Below are positions 17,379 to 26,521 of a stretch of DNA of 64,000 nt, in pieces. Within the stretch, counting starts at the first letter, position 1; the number at the start of each line of letters is the position of its first letter. The notes beneath the pieces are model-generated. The model saw nothing but the letters and a program-made list of their open reading frames with translations. It was not told where the DNA came from and searched no databases. The translations under genes and the position numbers were made by a program. Source of the DNA: Kingella potus (lineage in GTDB: Bacteria; Pseudomonadota; Gammaproteobacteria; Burkholderiales; Neisseriaceae); the NCBI RefSeq assembly GCF_900451175.1, contig NZ_UGJJ01000002.1:62001-126000 (forward strand), read 5' to 3'.

Positions 17379-18665
17379 ATGAAACAAGCCAGCGATCCGT
17401 CCAAACGCCGTTTTTTCAAAACCGCCGCCGCCCTCTCCGCCGCCGCCGCCCTCTCCGCCTGCGGGCAGAAATCCGACAATGCCGCTGCCCCCATGCCGTC
17501 TGAAAACAAGGAACACAACGAAGGCGGACACTTCGACCGCCGCAGCCAAACCGCCTACGACTGCTACGGCACCCATCAGGCCGGCATCGTTACCCCCCAC
17601 CAGCCCTTCGGCATCCTCTGCGCCTTCGACATCACCGCCGACAGCCGCGCCCGCCTGACCGATTTTTTCCGCACGCTTACCGCCCGCATCGAATTTCTCA
17701 CACGGGGAGGCGAACTCATCGACGGCGACGACAAGCTGCCGCCCGCCGGCAGCGGCATACTGGGCAAAAACGTCCCGCCCGACGGCCTCACCGTTACCGT
17801 TTCCGTCGGCCACACCCTGTTTGACAGCCGCTTCGGCCTGGCAGACAAAAAACCCAAACACTTGCAGGAAATGAAAGATTTTCCCAACGACGAGCTGCGC
17901 AAAGAATGGTGCGACGGCGACATCGGCATCCAAATCTGCGCCTTCTCTCCCGAAACCTGCCAAAACGCCCTGCGCGACATCATCAAGCAAACCGCCAAAT
18001 ACGCCGTTATCAAATGGAGCATAGACGGCTGGCTGCCCAAGCCCGAAGCCGGCGCGATGGCCGCCCGCAACCTTCTCGGCTTCCGCGACGGCACCGGCAA
18101 CCCCGACGTGTCCGATCCCAAAGTGGCCGACCAAGTGCTGTGGACGGGCGTAGCCGCCAACAGCCTGGACGAACCGGCGTGGGCGAAAAACGGCAGCTAT
18201 CAGGCAGTGCGCCTCATCCGCCACTTCGTCGAATTTTGGGACCGCACCCCCTTGCAGGAACAAAACGACATCTTCGGCCGCGAAAAATACAGCGGCGCGC
18301 CGCTGGGGCAGAAAAAAGAAAGCGACATCCCAAACTACGCCGCCGATCCCGAAGGCAAAGCCATCCCCAAAGACAGCCACATCCGACTGGGCAACCCGCG
18401 CGATCCCGAGTTTATGAAAAAACACCTCCTCTTCCGCCGCCCCTTCAACTACTCGATGGGACTGGCCAAAAACGGCCAGCTCGATGTCGGCCTTATCCTC
18501 GTCATGTATCAGGCCAATTTGGACGACGGCTTCATCTTCGTGCAAAACCGCCTCAACCTCGAACCTTTAGAGGAATACATCAAACCCTTCGGCGGCGGCT
18601 ACTTTTTTACCCTGCCCGGCGTGGAAAAAGGCAGCTTCCTTGCGCAAGGGCTGCTGGCGGAATAG
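17379..18665 (+). CDS. efeB: EfeB deferrochelatase/DyP-type heme peroxidase, Tat-exported
   Basis: EfeB is the periplasmic heme peroxidase of the EfeUOB iron system. The 428-residue protein has a twin-arginine signal (SKRRFFKTAAAL, residues 8-19) and the DyP signature GFRDGTGNP near residue 235 (GxxDG motif with catalytic Asp); the proximal heme histidine is expected in VRLIRHFVEFWDR near 280. The signal ends in LSACG, a lipobox with Cys28, so it may be a Tat-exported lipoprotein. AAGGAG precedes ATG 17379. It is separated from efeUO by about 5 kb and lies on the opposite strand. Confidence 0.93.
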   Translation: MKQASDPSKRRFFKTAAALSAAAALSACGQKSDNAAAPMPSENKEHNEGGHFDRRSQTAYDCYGTHQAGIVTPHQPFGILCAFDITADSRARLTDFFRTLTARIEFLTRGGELIDGDDKLPPAGSGILGKNVPPDGLTVTVSVGHTLFDSRFGLADKKPKHLQEMKDFPNDELRKEWCDGDIGIQICAFSPETCQNALRDIIKQTAKYAVIKWSIDGWLPKPEAGAMAARNLLGFRDGTGNPDVSDPKVADQVLWTGVAANSLDEPAWAKNGSYQAVRLIRHFVEFWDRTPLQEQNDIFGREKYSGAPLGQKKESDIPNYAADPEGKAIPKDSHIRLGNPRDPEFMKKHLLFRRPFNYSMGLAKNGQLDVGLILVMYQANLDDGFIFVQNRLNLEPLEEYIKPFGGGYFFTLPGVEKGSFLAQGLLAE

Positions 18666-18702
18666 CCGCACAAAACACGGTTTATCCGCCTTTCCCGTTA
18701 TT

Positions 18703-18738
18703 AAAGGCCGTCTGAAAACAGCTTTTCAGACGGCCTTT
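18703..18738. terminator. DUS-pair terminator of efeB
   Basis: AAAGGCCGTCTGAAAA and its complement are separated by a short loop and followed by TTTTCC. Confidence 0.75.
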
Positions 18739-18870
18739 TCCGCTTCCAACAGCTTCCGTTCAGACACAAGCGGCAAAAGCTGCTGCCCATCATCCCAACA
18801 GCCTTTTTGCTATAACCTTTTTGCTATAATCTCCCCCTTTGTTTTTCCTAAATTTTCCCCCGCGCACACC

Positions 18871-20271
18871 ATGTCCCAACCCGATTTCAGCCAAACCCTC
18901 TCCAAAGACCGCCATTTCCTGCAACGCGCTTTCAGGCAGCCTGAAAAGCACGGCGGCTTGGCGGCGGTGCAGAAAAAATACCAAAAATCGCACGAGCTCT
19001 TTCTAAAACGCCAAGCCGCGCTGCCCAAGCCGCAGTATGACGGCACGCTGCCCGTGCACGCCCGTTTGGACGACATCAAAACCGCGATTCAAAACAACCA
19101 AGTAACCATTATCTGCGGCGAAACCGGCTCGGGCAAAACCACCCAGCTGCCGAAAATTTGCTTGGAACTCGGGCGCGGAGCGGCAGGCCTAATCGGGCAT
19201 ACCCAGCCGCGCCGCCTTGCCGCGCGTTCCGTAGCCGAGCGCATCGCCGAAGAGCTGGCGCAGCCCATCGGGCAGGCGGTGGGCTACAAAGTGCGCTTCA
19301 ACGACAACACCTCGCGCGATGCCGCCGTCAAACTGATGACCGACGGCATCCTGCTCGCCGAAACGCAAACCGACCGCTATCTCGCCACCTACGACACCAT
19401 CATCATCGACGAAGCACACGAGCGCAGCCTCAACATCGATTTTCTGCTCGGCTACCTGAAACAGCTCCTGCCGCGCCGCCCCGACCTCAAAGTCATCATC
19501 ACCTCCGCCACCATCGATGCCGAACGCTTTTCCAAACACTTCAACAACGCCCCCGTGCTGGAAGTGAGCGGGCGCACCTATCCCGTAGAAATCCTGTACC
19601 GCCCTCTGCACGCGCAAGACGAAGACGAAGCCGAAATCGAGCTTGCCGATGCCGTTGTCGAAGCCGCCGACGAACTGGCGCGGCTGGGGCAGGGCGACAT
19701 TCTCGTCTTCCTGCCCGGCGAGCGCGAAATCCGCGAAGCCGCCGAAGCCCTGCGCAAATCGCCGCTGCGCCGCGACGACGAAATCCTGCCGCTGTTCGCC
19801 CGCCTGTCCGCCGCCGAACAGCACAAAATCTTCCACCCCAACGGCAGCAAACGCCGCATCGTGCTGGCGACCAACGTTGCCGAAACCTCGCTCACCGTAC
19901 CCGGCATCAAATATGTGGTCGACAGCGGCTTGGCACGGGTCAAACGCTATTCCGCCCGCGCCAAAGTGGAGCAGCTCCATGTGGAAAAAATTTCACAGGC
20001 CGCCGCCAACCAGCGTTCAGGACGCTGCGGCCGCGTGTCCGCCGGCGTGTGCATCCGCCTGTATTCCGAAGAGGATTTCGCCCAACGCTCCGCCTTCACG
20101 GACCCCGAAATCATCCGCAGCAACCTCGCCGCCGTCATCCTGCGCATGGCCGCGTTGAAACTCGGCGACGTGGCGGCGTTTCCCTTCCTCGAAGCCCCCG
20201 ACCAGCGGTATATCAACGACGGGTTTCAGGTGTTGCTGGAATTGGGGGCGGTGGAGGAGGATGTTGGATAG
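18871..20271 (+). CDS. hrpA: ATP-dependent RNA helicase HrpA, N-terminal half (gene split)
   Basis: A 466-residue fragment holding the DEAH-box helicase core of HrpA: Walker A GETGSGKTT (about residue 87), DEAH motif, TSATID, and QRSGRCGR of motif VI. HrpA acts in mRNA processing and ribosome rescue and is normally about 1,300 residues. Here the frame stops after LLELGAVEEDVG, exactly where the next family residues (YRLTKLGEQ) would begin; those are found at about 28610. The break lies in a linker rich in uptake-like repeats. A TATAAT box is at 18825-18830. Whether the two halves work together as separate chains is unknown. Confidence 0.88.
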   Translation: MSQPDFSQTLSKDRHFLQRAFRQPEKHGGLAAVQKKYQKSHELFLKRQAALPKPQYDGTLPVHARLDDIKTAIQNNQVTIICGETGSGKTTQLPKICLELGRGAAGLIGHTQPRRLAARSVAERIAEELAQPIGQAVGYKVRFNDNTSRDAAVKLMTDGILLAETQTDRYLATYDTIIIDEAHERSLNIDFLLGYLKQLLPRRPDLKVIITSATIDAERFSKHFNNAPVLEVSGRTYPVEILYRPLHAQDEDEAEIELADAVVEAADELARLGQGDILVFLPGEREIREAAEALRKSPLRRDDEILPLFARLSAAEQHKIFHPNGSKRRIVLATNVAETSLTVPGIKYVVDSGLARVKRYSARAKVEQLHVEKISQAAANQRSGRCGRVSAGVCIRLYSEEDFAQRSAFTDPEIIRSNLAAVILRMAALKLGDVAAFPFLEAPDQRYINDGFQVLLELGAVEEDVG

Positions 20272-20307
20272 TTTTCAGGCAGCCTGAAAACACTTGCCTG
20301 CAAGATG

Positions 20308-20342
20308 CAATTCCGTCTGAAAATTAGTTTCAGACGGAATTG
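20308..20342. terminator. perfect hairpin with DUS core at the left edge of the hrpA insertion
   Basis: CAATTCCGTCTGAAA and its exact complement form a 15-bp stem with a 5-base loop. It can terminate both the truncated hrpA and the minus-strand defence genes, and marks the left junction of the insertion. Confidence 0.7.
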
Positions 20343-20363
20343 AATTATCCTAACTCCCTAACT

Positions 20364-21240
20364 TGTAGAAATCAACAGCGTTGTTTACACAACAGGTTGG
20401 GAAAAATAAGCCTGCAACACCTCAAAAGGCGTATCCCCTTTCAGGCTGCTGTGCGGCTTCACGGTATTGTAGAAATTCACAAAGCGGCACAGCTCTTTCT
20501 GCCGATGACTGGGGCTGTCAAACTGCTGTTTGTCGTGCCACATCTCCATAATCGTCCGTATCACCCTTTCGGCTTTGCCGTTGGTTTGCGGACGCGCAGG
20601 ACGGGTAAACTTCTGATTGATGCCGTTCTCAAAACAGGCAACGCCAAACGCATGATTAGCCGCGCCTTTGTACTCGCTGCCGTTGTCCGAATAGATGCAT
20701 TCAATCAGATACGGGCAGGGTTTGATAACGTGGTCGTTAAGAAACATGGCGGCACTGTTTGCCGTTTTGTCGGGCAAGACAGCCGCGTATAGCTCTCGTG
20801 AGAAGTCATCAATGGCAACAAACAGGTAATCGCGTTTGTCGCTAACTCTCTGCCCTTTGAGCAACGGCAGGCGTTTGGTGTCTACATGAACCATCTCGCC
20901 GGGATAAGACTTGTTGTAGCGTTTGGCTTGTTTTTTAAGCCTCTCTTGGATGGCGCGTTCCACTTTGGCTAAACGGCGCATTCCGTAATAGGCCTGCTTG
21001 AAGCGATTGTTGGTGCTGTTCTGCGGCACAAGTAATTGGACTCGTGCGGCTTTGAGCACACGATAGATGGTGGTACGGCTGACCATAAAGCGTTGTGCTA
21101 ATGAAGTAACGCTTTCTTTGTTCTGTGTGTAGGCGAGCCAGATGGCTTGGCGGTCGTGTGGGACGAGGCGGGTGTTTTTGTGGATGTTCATTTACGGTAT
21201 TTTCCTTGAAATACTGTAAACAACGCTAGGGGTTTCTACA
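20364..21240 (-). mobile_element. IS481-like insertion sequence (877 bp)
   Basis: The 25-bp terminal inverted repeats (20364-20388 and 21216-21240) start TGTAGAAA and end AGCGTTGTTTAC, agreeing at 21 of 25 positions. The element is flanked by a 7-bp direct repeat CCTAACT (20357-20363 and 21241-21247), a target-site duplication that shows simple transposition. It carries one transposase gene. It landed immediately after the stop of the HNH gene, whose TAG lies in the duplicated target. Confidence 0.9.
20385..21191 (-). CDS. IS481-family-like DDE transposase
   Basis: A 268-residue integrase-fold transposase. An N-terminal helix-turn-helix region (VTSLAQRFMVSRTTIYRVLKAA, residues 28-49) precedes an rve catalytic core with Asp in VHVDTKRLP, Asp in YSDNGSEYKG and Glu in NGKAERVIRT, the DDE triad. 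The C-terminal VKPHSSLKGDTPFEVL is typical of the family. The gene fills the element, intact, with the stop overlapping the left inverted repeat. Confidence 0.88.
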   Translation of the reverse strand: MNIHKNTRLVPHDRQAIWLAYTQNKESVTSLAQRFMVSRTTIYRVLKAARVQLLVPQNSTNNRFKQAYYGMRRLAKVERAIQERLKKQAKRYNKSYPGEMVHVDTKRLPLLKGQRVSDKRDYLFVAIDDFSRELYAAVLPDKTANSAAMFLNDHVIKPCPYLIECIYSDNGSEYKGAANHAFGVACFENGINQKFTRPARPQTNGKAERVIRTIMEMWHDKQQFDSPSHRQKELCRFVNFYNTVKPHSSLKGDTPFEVLQAYFSQPVV

Positions 21241-21241
21241 C

Positions 21242-22096
21242 CTAACTAGATTCTTGCCAAATGCTTGGAAGTTTACTTTTTATCGCTAAATATAAAACTC
21301 TTTTCCAATGATTTATTTTACTTTCGTTTTGAATAACAGAATCCAAGATGCTTGTTTCAAACATAATGATATCCATATTATAAGATTTAGATCTTTCTAT
21401 TTGAACTAATAAATCTGATAAAGTACCTACTGCATTTTGAGCAAATCTTTCTTTAAGTTTAAATATTTCAAAATGGAAACGTACTTTTTCTTTTTTATCA
21501 TTTGACCATTCTTCAGGCGGATTAACACTATATTCTATAGTGCTATCAATATATTCAGCATATAACCATTGCTGGCTAAAAAAACAATCATTATCTAAAT
21601 AGGGATGAATTAACTGGTTGTCTTTTGTTGTTGGAAAAAACTCTTTCTTATACTCGGTATTGCAATCCTTACATATCGGAATTAAGTTATAAGGAAATAC
21701 TGCAAAATGACCGTATCTTGCTTTAGGCAAAAAATGGTCTAGTTGAGATGGAATACTAATGCCTCCACAAAAAGGACAATGTATCTCTGGGGATTTTGCT
21801 AGGTTAATAAGTGTGTCATATACATTTCCACACCTACAGTCTCGTAAGCAATACTCGTATAGTCTAACCATATGCTTCTTTTCTAAACTATTATTTATAT
21901 TTTCCGTATTAGGAAGTAAGTTACTCAACTGGTATAAATCATTAGTAGTTGCTAGTTTTTTATAACTATCGCCACTTGTGAGCAAAAAATCTTTATTAGT
22001 TAATATATCCGACCTGCAATCAATTCTTTTTTCACAGCATATATCAATGACATTCCCATAATTCGGCATATCTTCCGGTAAAGTTAATCTAATCAT
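21242..22096 (-). CDS. ptuB: HNH endonuclease, PtuB-like (Septu defence)
   Basis: A 284-residue protein with an HNH/zinc-finger nuclease core: HCPFCGG near residue 112, then LDHFLPKARYGHFAVFPYNLIPICKDCN, which carries the catalytic His and Asn residues. This arrangement and its position six bases after an ABC-type ATPase gene match PtuB, the nuclease of Septu antiphage systems (also an effector of some retrons). The DNA is AT-rich against GC-rich surroundings, a sign of transfer. The insertion sequence abuts its stop codon but does not truncate it. Confidence 0.75.
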   Translation of the reverse strand: MIRLTLPEDMPNYGNVIDICCEKRIDCRSDILTNKDFLLTSGDSYKKLATTNDLYQLSNLLPNTENINNSLEKKHMVRLYEYCLRDCRCGNVYDTLINLAKSPEIHCPFCGGISIPSQLDHFLPKARYGHFAVFPYNLIPICKDCNTEYKKEFFPTTKDNQLIHPYLDNDCFFSQQWLYAEYIDSTIEYSVNPPEEWSNDKKEKVRFHFEIFKLKERFAQNAVGTLSDLLVQIERSKSYNMDIIMFETSILDSVIQNESKINHWKRVLYLAIKSKLPSIWQESS

Positions 22097-22102
22097 TTCA
22101 AC

Positions 22103-23656
22103 TTACCCATTATTTTGACTATCTCGTAATTTAATCAATGTTCGTAGAAGGATTTTTGCTTCAGAACCCAATTGCTCCTGAAATTCGGAAATAATCTCAT
22201 CATAGCTACCTCCTTCTTCTACTTTTTTAGTTAATATCCTATGGAATCCTGATTTTATCACTTCCAAACCAAACACTTCTCGTGTTAAAACACCCACATT
22301 TTCCCCAAAAGTTTCAATATTTGGCCTGAAAGGATCTGTTCTTATTCCTGTACGTTCAATTTTCCATACACATGATTTAGGTATTTCTTGTAAAACAACA
22401 GGAGAGTGCGTTGCGATAATTGCAATTCCATTTCTATTATCCAGTAGTTCTGACAAGGCTCGAATAAAGGCGGATAGAAGAGGGGGATGTAGATGGCTTT
22501 CAGGCTCATCAAGTAGAACCAGAGTTTTTTCTTCAACTCTTGCAACTAATTGCGTAATGATTAACAAAACAGAAGCGTGTCCAGAACTCATTTGCTTAAT
22601 AAGATTTAAAATTTCATCTTTACTAAAAGTATCGTTCTTATCATTCATCCAGTTGCTTAATTTTATTTCTGAAAAATTCACATCAGATTCTAGGTTTTTA
22701 ATTGCATTAAGCCAGCGTTCTTTCTTGGCTGAAAAACTTTTGCATTCACTAAATGATTCCCAAAAATCTTTTTCAAAATATGATTGTGGTTCTTTTAGCT
22801 TTTCATTTGACTCCTTTAAGCCAATATAAGAGTAATATTTAAGATCTTTTTGATTTGGAATGAATGGATCAAACACGCTAAAAGATACAGCAATTAGATA
22901 GCTAAAATAGTCATCACTAATTTTTTTGAATTCGTCACTGGGGAATAAAGACATGAGATTATTGCAATAGAATGCCCCTTCTGTATCATCATATTTATCT
23001 ATAAATGATTTAATCATTCCATTTAGTAATGTTGTCTTACCAACTCCATTCCTACCGATAATGGCATGTATGTTTGAACTTGGCATGGAATTTGGAACAA
23101 CATTAAATTCTAGGTTTATTTCCCCTATATTTTCTTGTTCAGAACGAATAAAGTAAAAATTAAATTCACTTAATGGGGATTTATCCTCTAGTATTCGTCT
23201 AAACTGCTCTTGTATTGTTTGTTTTCTTATGTCTCTCATTAAAGAAGTTTTCAATACATCTTCGTTAGTAAATTTTTTGAAAAGTTTAGGCTTATAAACA
23301 ATGTCATTTAAGTTTTCTAAAATAAATATTTTAATATTATCAGGAAGTTTCCATATCTTAATATAAAAATCAACATCTTGACCAAGAGAAAAAAATTCTT
23401 CTGGTAAAGTATTAAATACTTTTCCATTGAATTTTTCTATTATTTTCTTATAAGTAGCTATCTCAGTTATTTGTTTTTCAAAGCCTATTTTAATATGACC
23501 TATGTTATATTCTTGACCTTTTTCGTCAAACACAGTCATATAAAACATTGTTACATAAGAATAATCATTCCATTTGTCAATTGCTAAATAAACAGAATTC
23601 CTAGCATTAATAGGAAAATTTTCATCTCTAGCTAACAATACAAATTTTATGTCCAT
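22103..23656 (-). CDS. ptuA: AAA/ABC-type ATPase, PtuA-like (Septu defence)
   Basis: A 517-residue SMC/ABC-like ATPase with Walker A IGRNGVGKTT (about residue 205), a signature-like QMSSGHAS (about 365), Walker B LVLLDEPESHLHP (about 390) and an H-loop ATHSP. The roughly 200-residue N-terminal region is of unknown fold. With the adjacent HNH gene this matches the Septu PtuA-PtuB pair, in which the ATPase senses infection and controls the nuclease. GGAG lies just before ATG 23656, in the 16-base gap after the DUF4143 ATPase gene. The gene is strongly AT-rich. Confidence 0.75.
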   Translation of the reverse strand: MDIKFVLLARDENFPINARNSVYLAIDKWNDYSYVTMFYMTVFDEKGQEYNIGHIKIGFEKQITEIATYKKIIEKFNGKVFNTLPEEFFSLGQDVDFYIKIWKLPDNIKIFILENLNDIVYKPKLFKKFTNEDVLKTSLMRDIRKQTIQEQFRRILEDKSPLSEFNFYFIRSEQENIGEINLEFNVVPNSMPSSNIHAIIGRNGVGKTTLLNGMIKSFIDKYDDTEGAFYCNNLMSLFPSDEFKKISDDYFSYLIAVSFSVFDPFIPNQKDLKYYSYIGLKESNEKLKEPQSYFEKDFWESFSECKSFSAKKERWLNAIKNLESDVNFSEIKLSNWMNDKNDTFSKDEILNLIKQMSSGHASVLLIITQLVARVEEKTLVLLDEPESHLHPPLLSAFIRALSELLDNRNGIAIIATHSPVVLQEIPKSCVWKIERTGIRTDPFRPNIETFGENVGVLTREVFGLEVIKSGFHRILTKKVEEGGSYDEIISEFQEQLGSEAKILLRTLIKLRDSQNNG

Positions 23657-23672
23657 ATTTACTCCTTAATAA

Positions 23673-24962
23673 TTAAAAATCCCCACACCCATACAACGGT
23701 ACATTCATCAGCCAGTCCTGTTCCCGATAATCCGCCATAGAAAAGCGCACCGCCTGTTCGGGCTCGAACTGTTCCACATACACTTTCAGGCTTTTGGCTT
23801 TCAGATTTTCTTCGGCTTTCACTTCGATGGGGATAACCGACTGCCTGCGTTGCAGCACGAAATCGACTTCCGCCGTGCCGCGTTCGGCTGCCCAATAGAA
23901 TACGGGGTTTTCCTGCGTGGCAACCAGTTGCTGCAAAACGTATTGTTCGGTGAGTGCACCTTTAAATTCGGTGAAAATACGGCTGCCTTCCAGCAACACC
24001 CCGACATCCAGATGGCTTTGCGCGGCGAGCAGTCCGACATCTAGCCCATAGAGTTTGAAAGCGTTGTCTTGATAAGCGGAAAGCGGCAGATGCGGTTTTT
24101 TGATACGGGGCACGCAATGCACGAGACCGCTGTCTTTGAGCCATTGCAGGGCAATTTCATAATCTTTGCTGCGTGCGCCTTTTTGCAGTTGCGCGTAGAG
24201 AAATTTTTTGTTTTCTTTGGCAAGCTGCTCGGGCACGGACGACCAAATAGCGCGCACTTTCTGCACGGTTTGCCCGTCTTTGATGTGCTTGGAAAAATCC
24301 TGTTCGTATGCCAAGAGCAGATTACGCTGCACTTGGCGGACTGCGTCAAAATTCTGTGTATCAACAAATGCCTGCACGGCTTCGGGCATGCCGCCGACAA
24401 AATAATATTGGCGCAGCAAATCGATATAGACTGTTTTCATGGCGGCTATCAACGCCCAATCCCGCATTTGCAGAAGCTGCATCAAATCCTGTCTGCCCAG
24501 CGCGGTGAGAAATTCTTGAAAATCCATCGGATACATAGGCAAAAAGTCGACTTTGCCCACCGGAAACGACACCTGATGGTGCAGCGATACGCCCAAAAGC
24601 GAACCTGCCGCCACGATATAAAACTGCGGTGCGTTTTCGTAAAAATATTTGAGCGACGACAGGGCTTGTGGGACTTCTTGGATTTCGTCAAAAATCAACA
24701 AGGTATCTTCTGACTGAATGTCTACGCCGCTTTCAATTTTCAAGCCGAGTATCAGGCGGCTGATGTCGTAGCCGTCTGAAAACAGCGTTTTCATGCGCGG
24801 GTTGTTGTCAAAATTGATGTAGGCGGTTTTGGCGAAATGCCGCCCGCCGAAGTGCTTCATCGCCCACGTTTTGCCGACCTGTCTTGCACCTTGTATAATC
24901 AATGGCTTACGGTTTGGTTGGTTTTTCCACTTTTCAAGAGATTGGATAATGTTTCGCTGCAT
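23673..24962 (-). CDS. ATP-binding protein with DUF4143 C-terminal domain
   Basis: A 429-residue protein with an N-terminal AAA P-loop (IIQGARQVGKTWAMKHF, residues 25-41), Walker B LLIFDEIQEVP (about 90-100), a middle all-helical part, and the DUF4143 C-terminus with a PD-(D/E)XK-like end (RGTAEVDFVLQ...VIPIEVKAEE). Such proteins are widespread and poorly understood. Start ATG 24962 gives the usual MQRNIIQSLEKW beginning; the extension to 25043 is unlikely. It ends only 16 bases before ptuA on the same strand, so the three genes may be one transcript. Confidence 0.8.
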   Translation of the reverse strand: MQRNIIQSLEKWKNQPNRKPLIIQGARQVGKTWAMKHFGGRHFAKTAYINFDNNPRMKTLFSDGYDISRLILGLKIESGVDIQSEDTLLIFDEIQEVPQALSSLKYFYENAPQFYIVAAGSLLGVSLHHQVSFPVGKVDFLPMYPMDFQEFLTALGRQDLMQLLQMRDWALIAAMKTVYIDLLRQYYFVGGMPEAVQAFVDTQNFDAVRQVQRNLLLAYEQDFSKHIKDGQTVQKVRAIWSSVPEQLAKENKKFLYAQLQKGARSKDYEIALQWLKDSGLVHCVPRIKKPHLPLSAYQDNAFKLYGLDVGLLAAQSHLDVGVLLEGSRIFTEFKGALTEQYVLQQLVATQENPVFYWAAERGTAEVDFVLQRRQSVIPIEVKAEENLKAKSLKVYVEQFEPEQAVRFSMADYREQDWLMNVPLYGCGDF

Positions 24963-25180
24963 GGCAGGCACTCCACAAAAATTTCTTGTTATTTTAGCTT
25001 GGTTTAACACTTTTTCAAACGAAAAAATGTATATATAAAACATTTTTTCGAATGAAAATAGATTTTTCTGTTAGCGGTTTGTTTTCGTGTGTGATGAAAT
25101 ATTCCCGTAAAATCTGTATGCTACGAGATTCTCTGCTGCAAATTGGCGGCATATCAAGCTCCCAATTAAAACCCATCACT

Positions 25181-25232
25181 CCATATCCTAATCACCAACC
25201 TAAAAAAACAGACAGGCCGTCTGAAAACCTTT
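25181..25232 (+). repeat. left direct repeat bounding the hydrolase/R-M cassette
   Basis: CCATATCC, an AATCA-C-AA stretch, a run of A, then CAGACAGGCCGTCTGAAAACC. The same order of bases recurs at 28500-28552, so the two copies bracket the serine hydrolase and restriction genes. Confidence 0.65.
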
Positions 25233-25314
25233 CAGGCAGCCTGAAAACCGCTTCGCCGGACCACTTCGGCAGGCGGTGCGCCCAAGCGGCCGCGACGACA
25301 AACAAGGAGGCAAT

Positions 25315-26364
25315 ATGCCAGTACAAAAACTGGAAAAACTGCTCGCCAAAGAGTCCCAAAAGCTGAAAACCCTGCAATTCGCCATGCACCTGCCCCGTCA
25401 AAATCTGGCGTATGCCTACTCTTCAACAGGCAGTCAAAAACAGCATTTTCACAGTGCCAGCGTCGGCAAGCTCTTGACGGCAACTCTGATTTTTATGGCG
25501 GTTGAAAGCGGAAAACTGTCTCTGGACAGCAAAATCGCCAGCATGCTCGGTGCGGAATGTTTGCGCGGGCTTTTTGTGGCGGACGGCCGCGATTATCAAG
25601 ATATGGTTACGGTGCGGCAGCTTTTAGGGCATACATCAGGCATTAACGACTATTACGACAGCCATCAGCCGAACGGCTCGGCTTTTTTGGACGACATCAT
25701 CCGCCACCCTGATGTGTTTTATACGCCGAAAGATTTGCTAGATTACAGCCGCCGCCGTCAAAATGCCGTCGGCAGGCCGAATCAGCAGTTTTATTATTCG
25801 GACACGGGCTATATTTTGTTGGGGCTGCTTGCCGAAAAAATCTTTGACATGCCTTTTCATCAAATATTGGCAGAACGTATTTTCAATCCTGCCGACATGG
25901 CCGAAACCGCTTTGGCGTTTTATAGCGAAAAATTCGCCGCTGAGAAACTCGCCCCCCTATATATCAACGGCACGGATATTCATCTGTTTACCAGCCTGAG
26001 CTGCGACTTTTCCGGCGGCGGATTATCAACCACCGCAGAAGATTTAGTGCGGTTTTTAGGCACACTGTATCAAGGGCGGCTGCTCAATCAGGAATCTTTG
26101 GCACAGATGACGGTTTTTGAAAACAAATATCGGCAAGGGCTGTATTACGGCTTGGGCATGATGCAGGTGCGTTTCAGAGAGTTTTCATTTTTTTTAAGAA
26201 AACTGCCGCCCATGCAGGGGCATTTGGGCATGACCGGCGTTCATGCTTGGTACAATCCGCAAACAGGCGACCGCTTTGCCCTAAATGTCGGCAACGCCGC
26301 AGATATGGTAAACAGTTTTGTGCTGTTAAGCCGTATCCTGCGGCTGCTTGGATTAAGGGTGTAA
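25315..26364 (+). CDS. serine hydrolase, class C beta-lactamase/penicillin-binding-like family
   Basis: A 349-residue protein of the beta-lactamase superfamily with the catalytic SxxK in SASVGKLL (SVGK, about residues 45-48), the YxN-like YSDTGYILLG (about 162) and the third motif HLGMTG (HxG, about 302). No signal peptide is visible, so it may be a cytoplasmic esterase or amidase rather than a cell-wall or resistance enzyme. ATG 25315 has an AAGGAGG site at good distance. It lies inside the hrpA insertion and is followed by the restriction genes. Confidence 0.82.
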   Translation: MPVQKLEKLLAKESQKLKTLQFAMHLPRQNLAYAYSSTGSQKQHFHSASVGKLLTATLIFMAVESGKLSLDSKIASMLGAECLRGLFVADGRDYQDMVTVRQLLGHTSGINDYYDSHQPNGSAFLDDIIRHPDVFYTPKDLLDYSRRRQNAVGRPNQQFYYSDTGYILLGLLAEKIFDMPFHQILAERIFNPADMAETALAFYSEKFAAEKLAPLYINGTDIHLFTSLSCDFSGGGLSTTAEDLVRFLGTLYQGRLLNQESLAQMTVFENKYRQGLYYGLGMMQVRFREFSFFLRKLPPMQGHLGMTGVHAWYNPQTGDRFALNVGNAADMVNSFVLLSRILRLLGLRV

Positions 26365-26521
26365 ATATAAGATTGGCTTGGGCGGCGGTACGCTGAAACG
26401 CCAAGGCAATATACAAGACATGGCAAACCGATAGAGAGGCCGTCTGAAAAGATCAAATAGTAGTTTAAGTTAGAAAAACAGACAGAACATATCACTAAAA
26501 CAGTTAAACAAGGAATAAAAA

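Noticed and set aside
16718..17518. A longer PncC of 266 residues
   Set aside because: The extra N-terminus is encoded by DUS repeats and the efeB promoter region; ATG 17203 has an AAAGGAG site and gives the family length.
21216..21250. Truncation of ptuB by the insertion sequence
   Set aside because: The stop codon lies in the target duplication on the gene side of the element, so the frame was not cut; only the downstream region changed.
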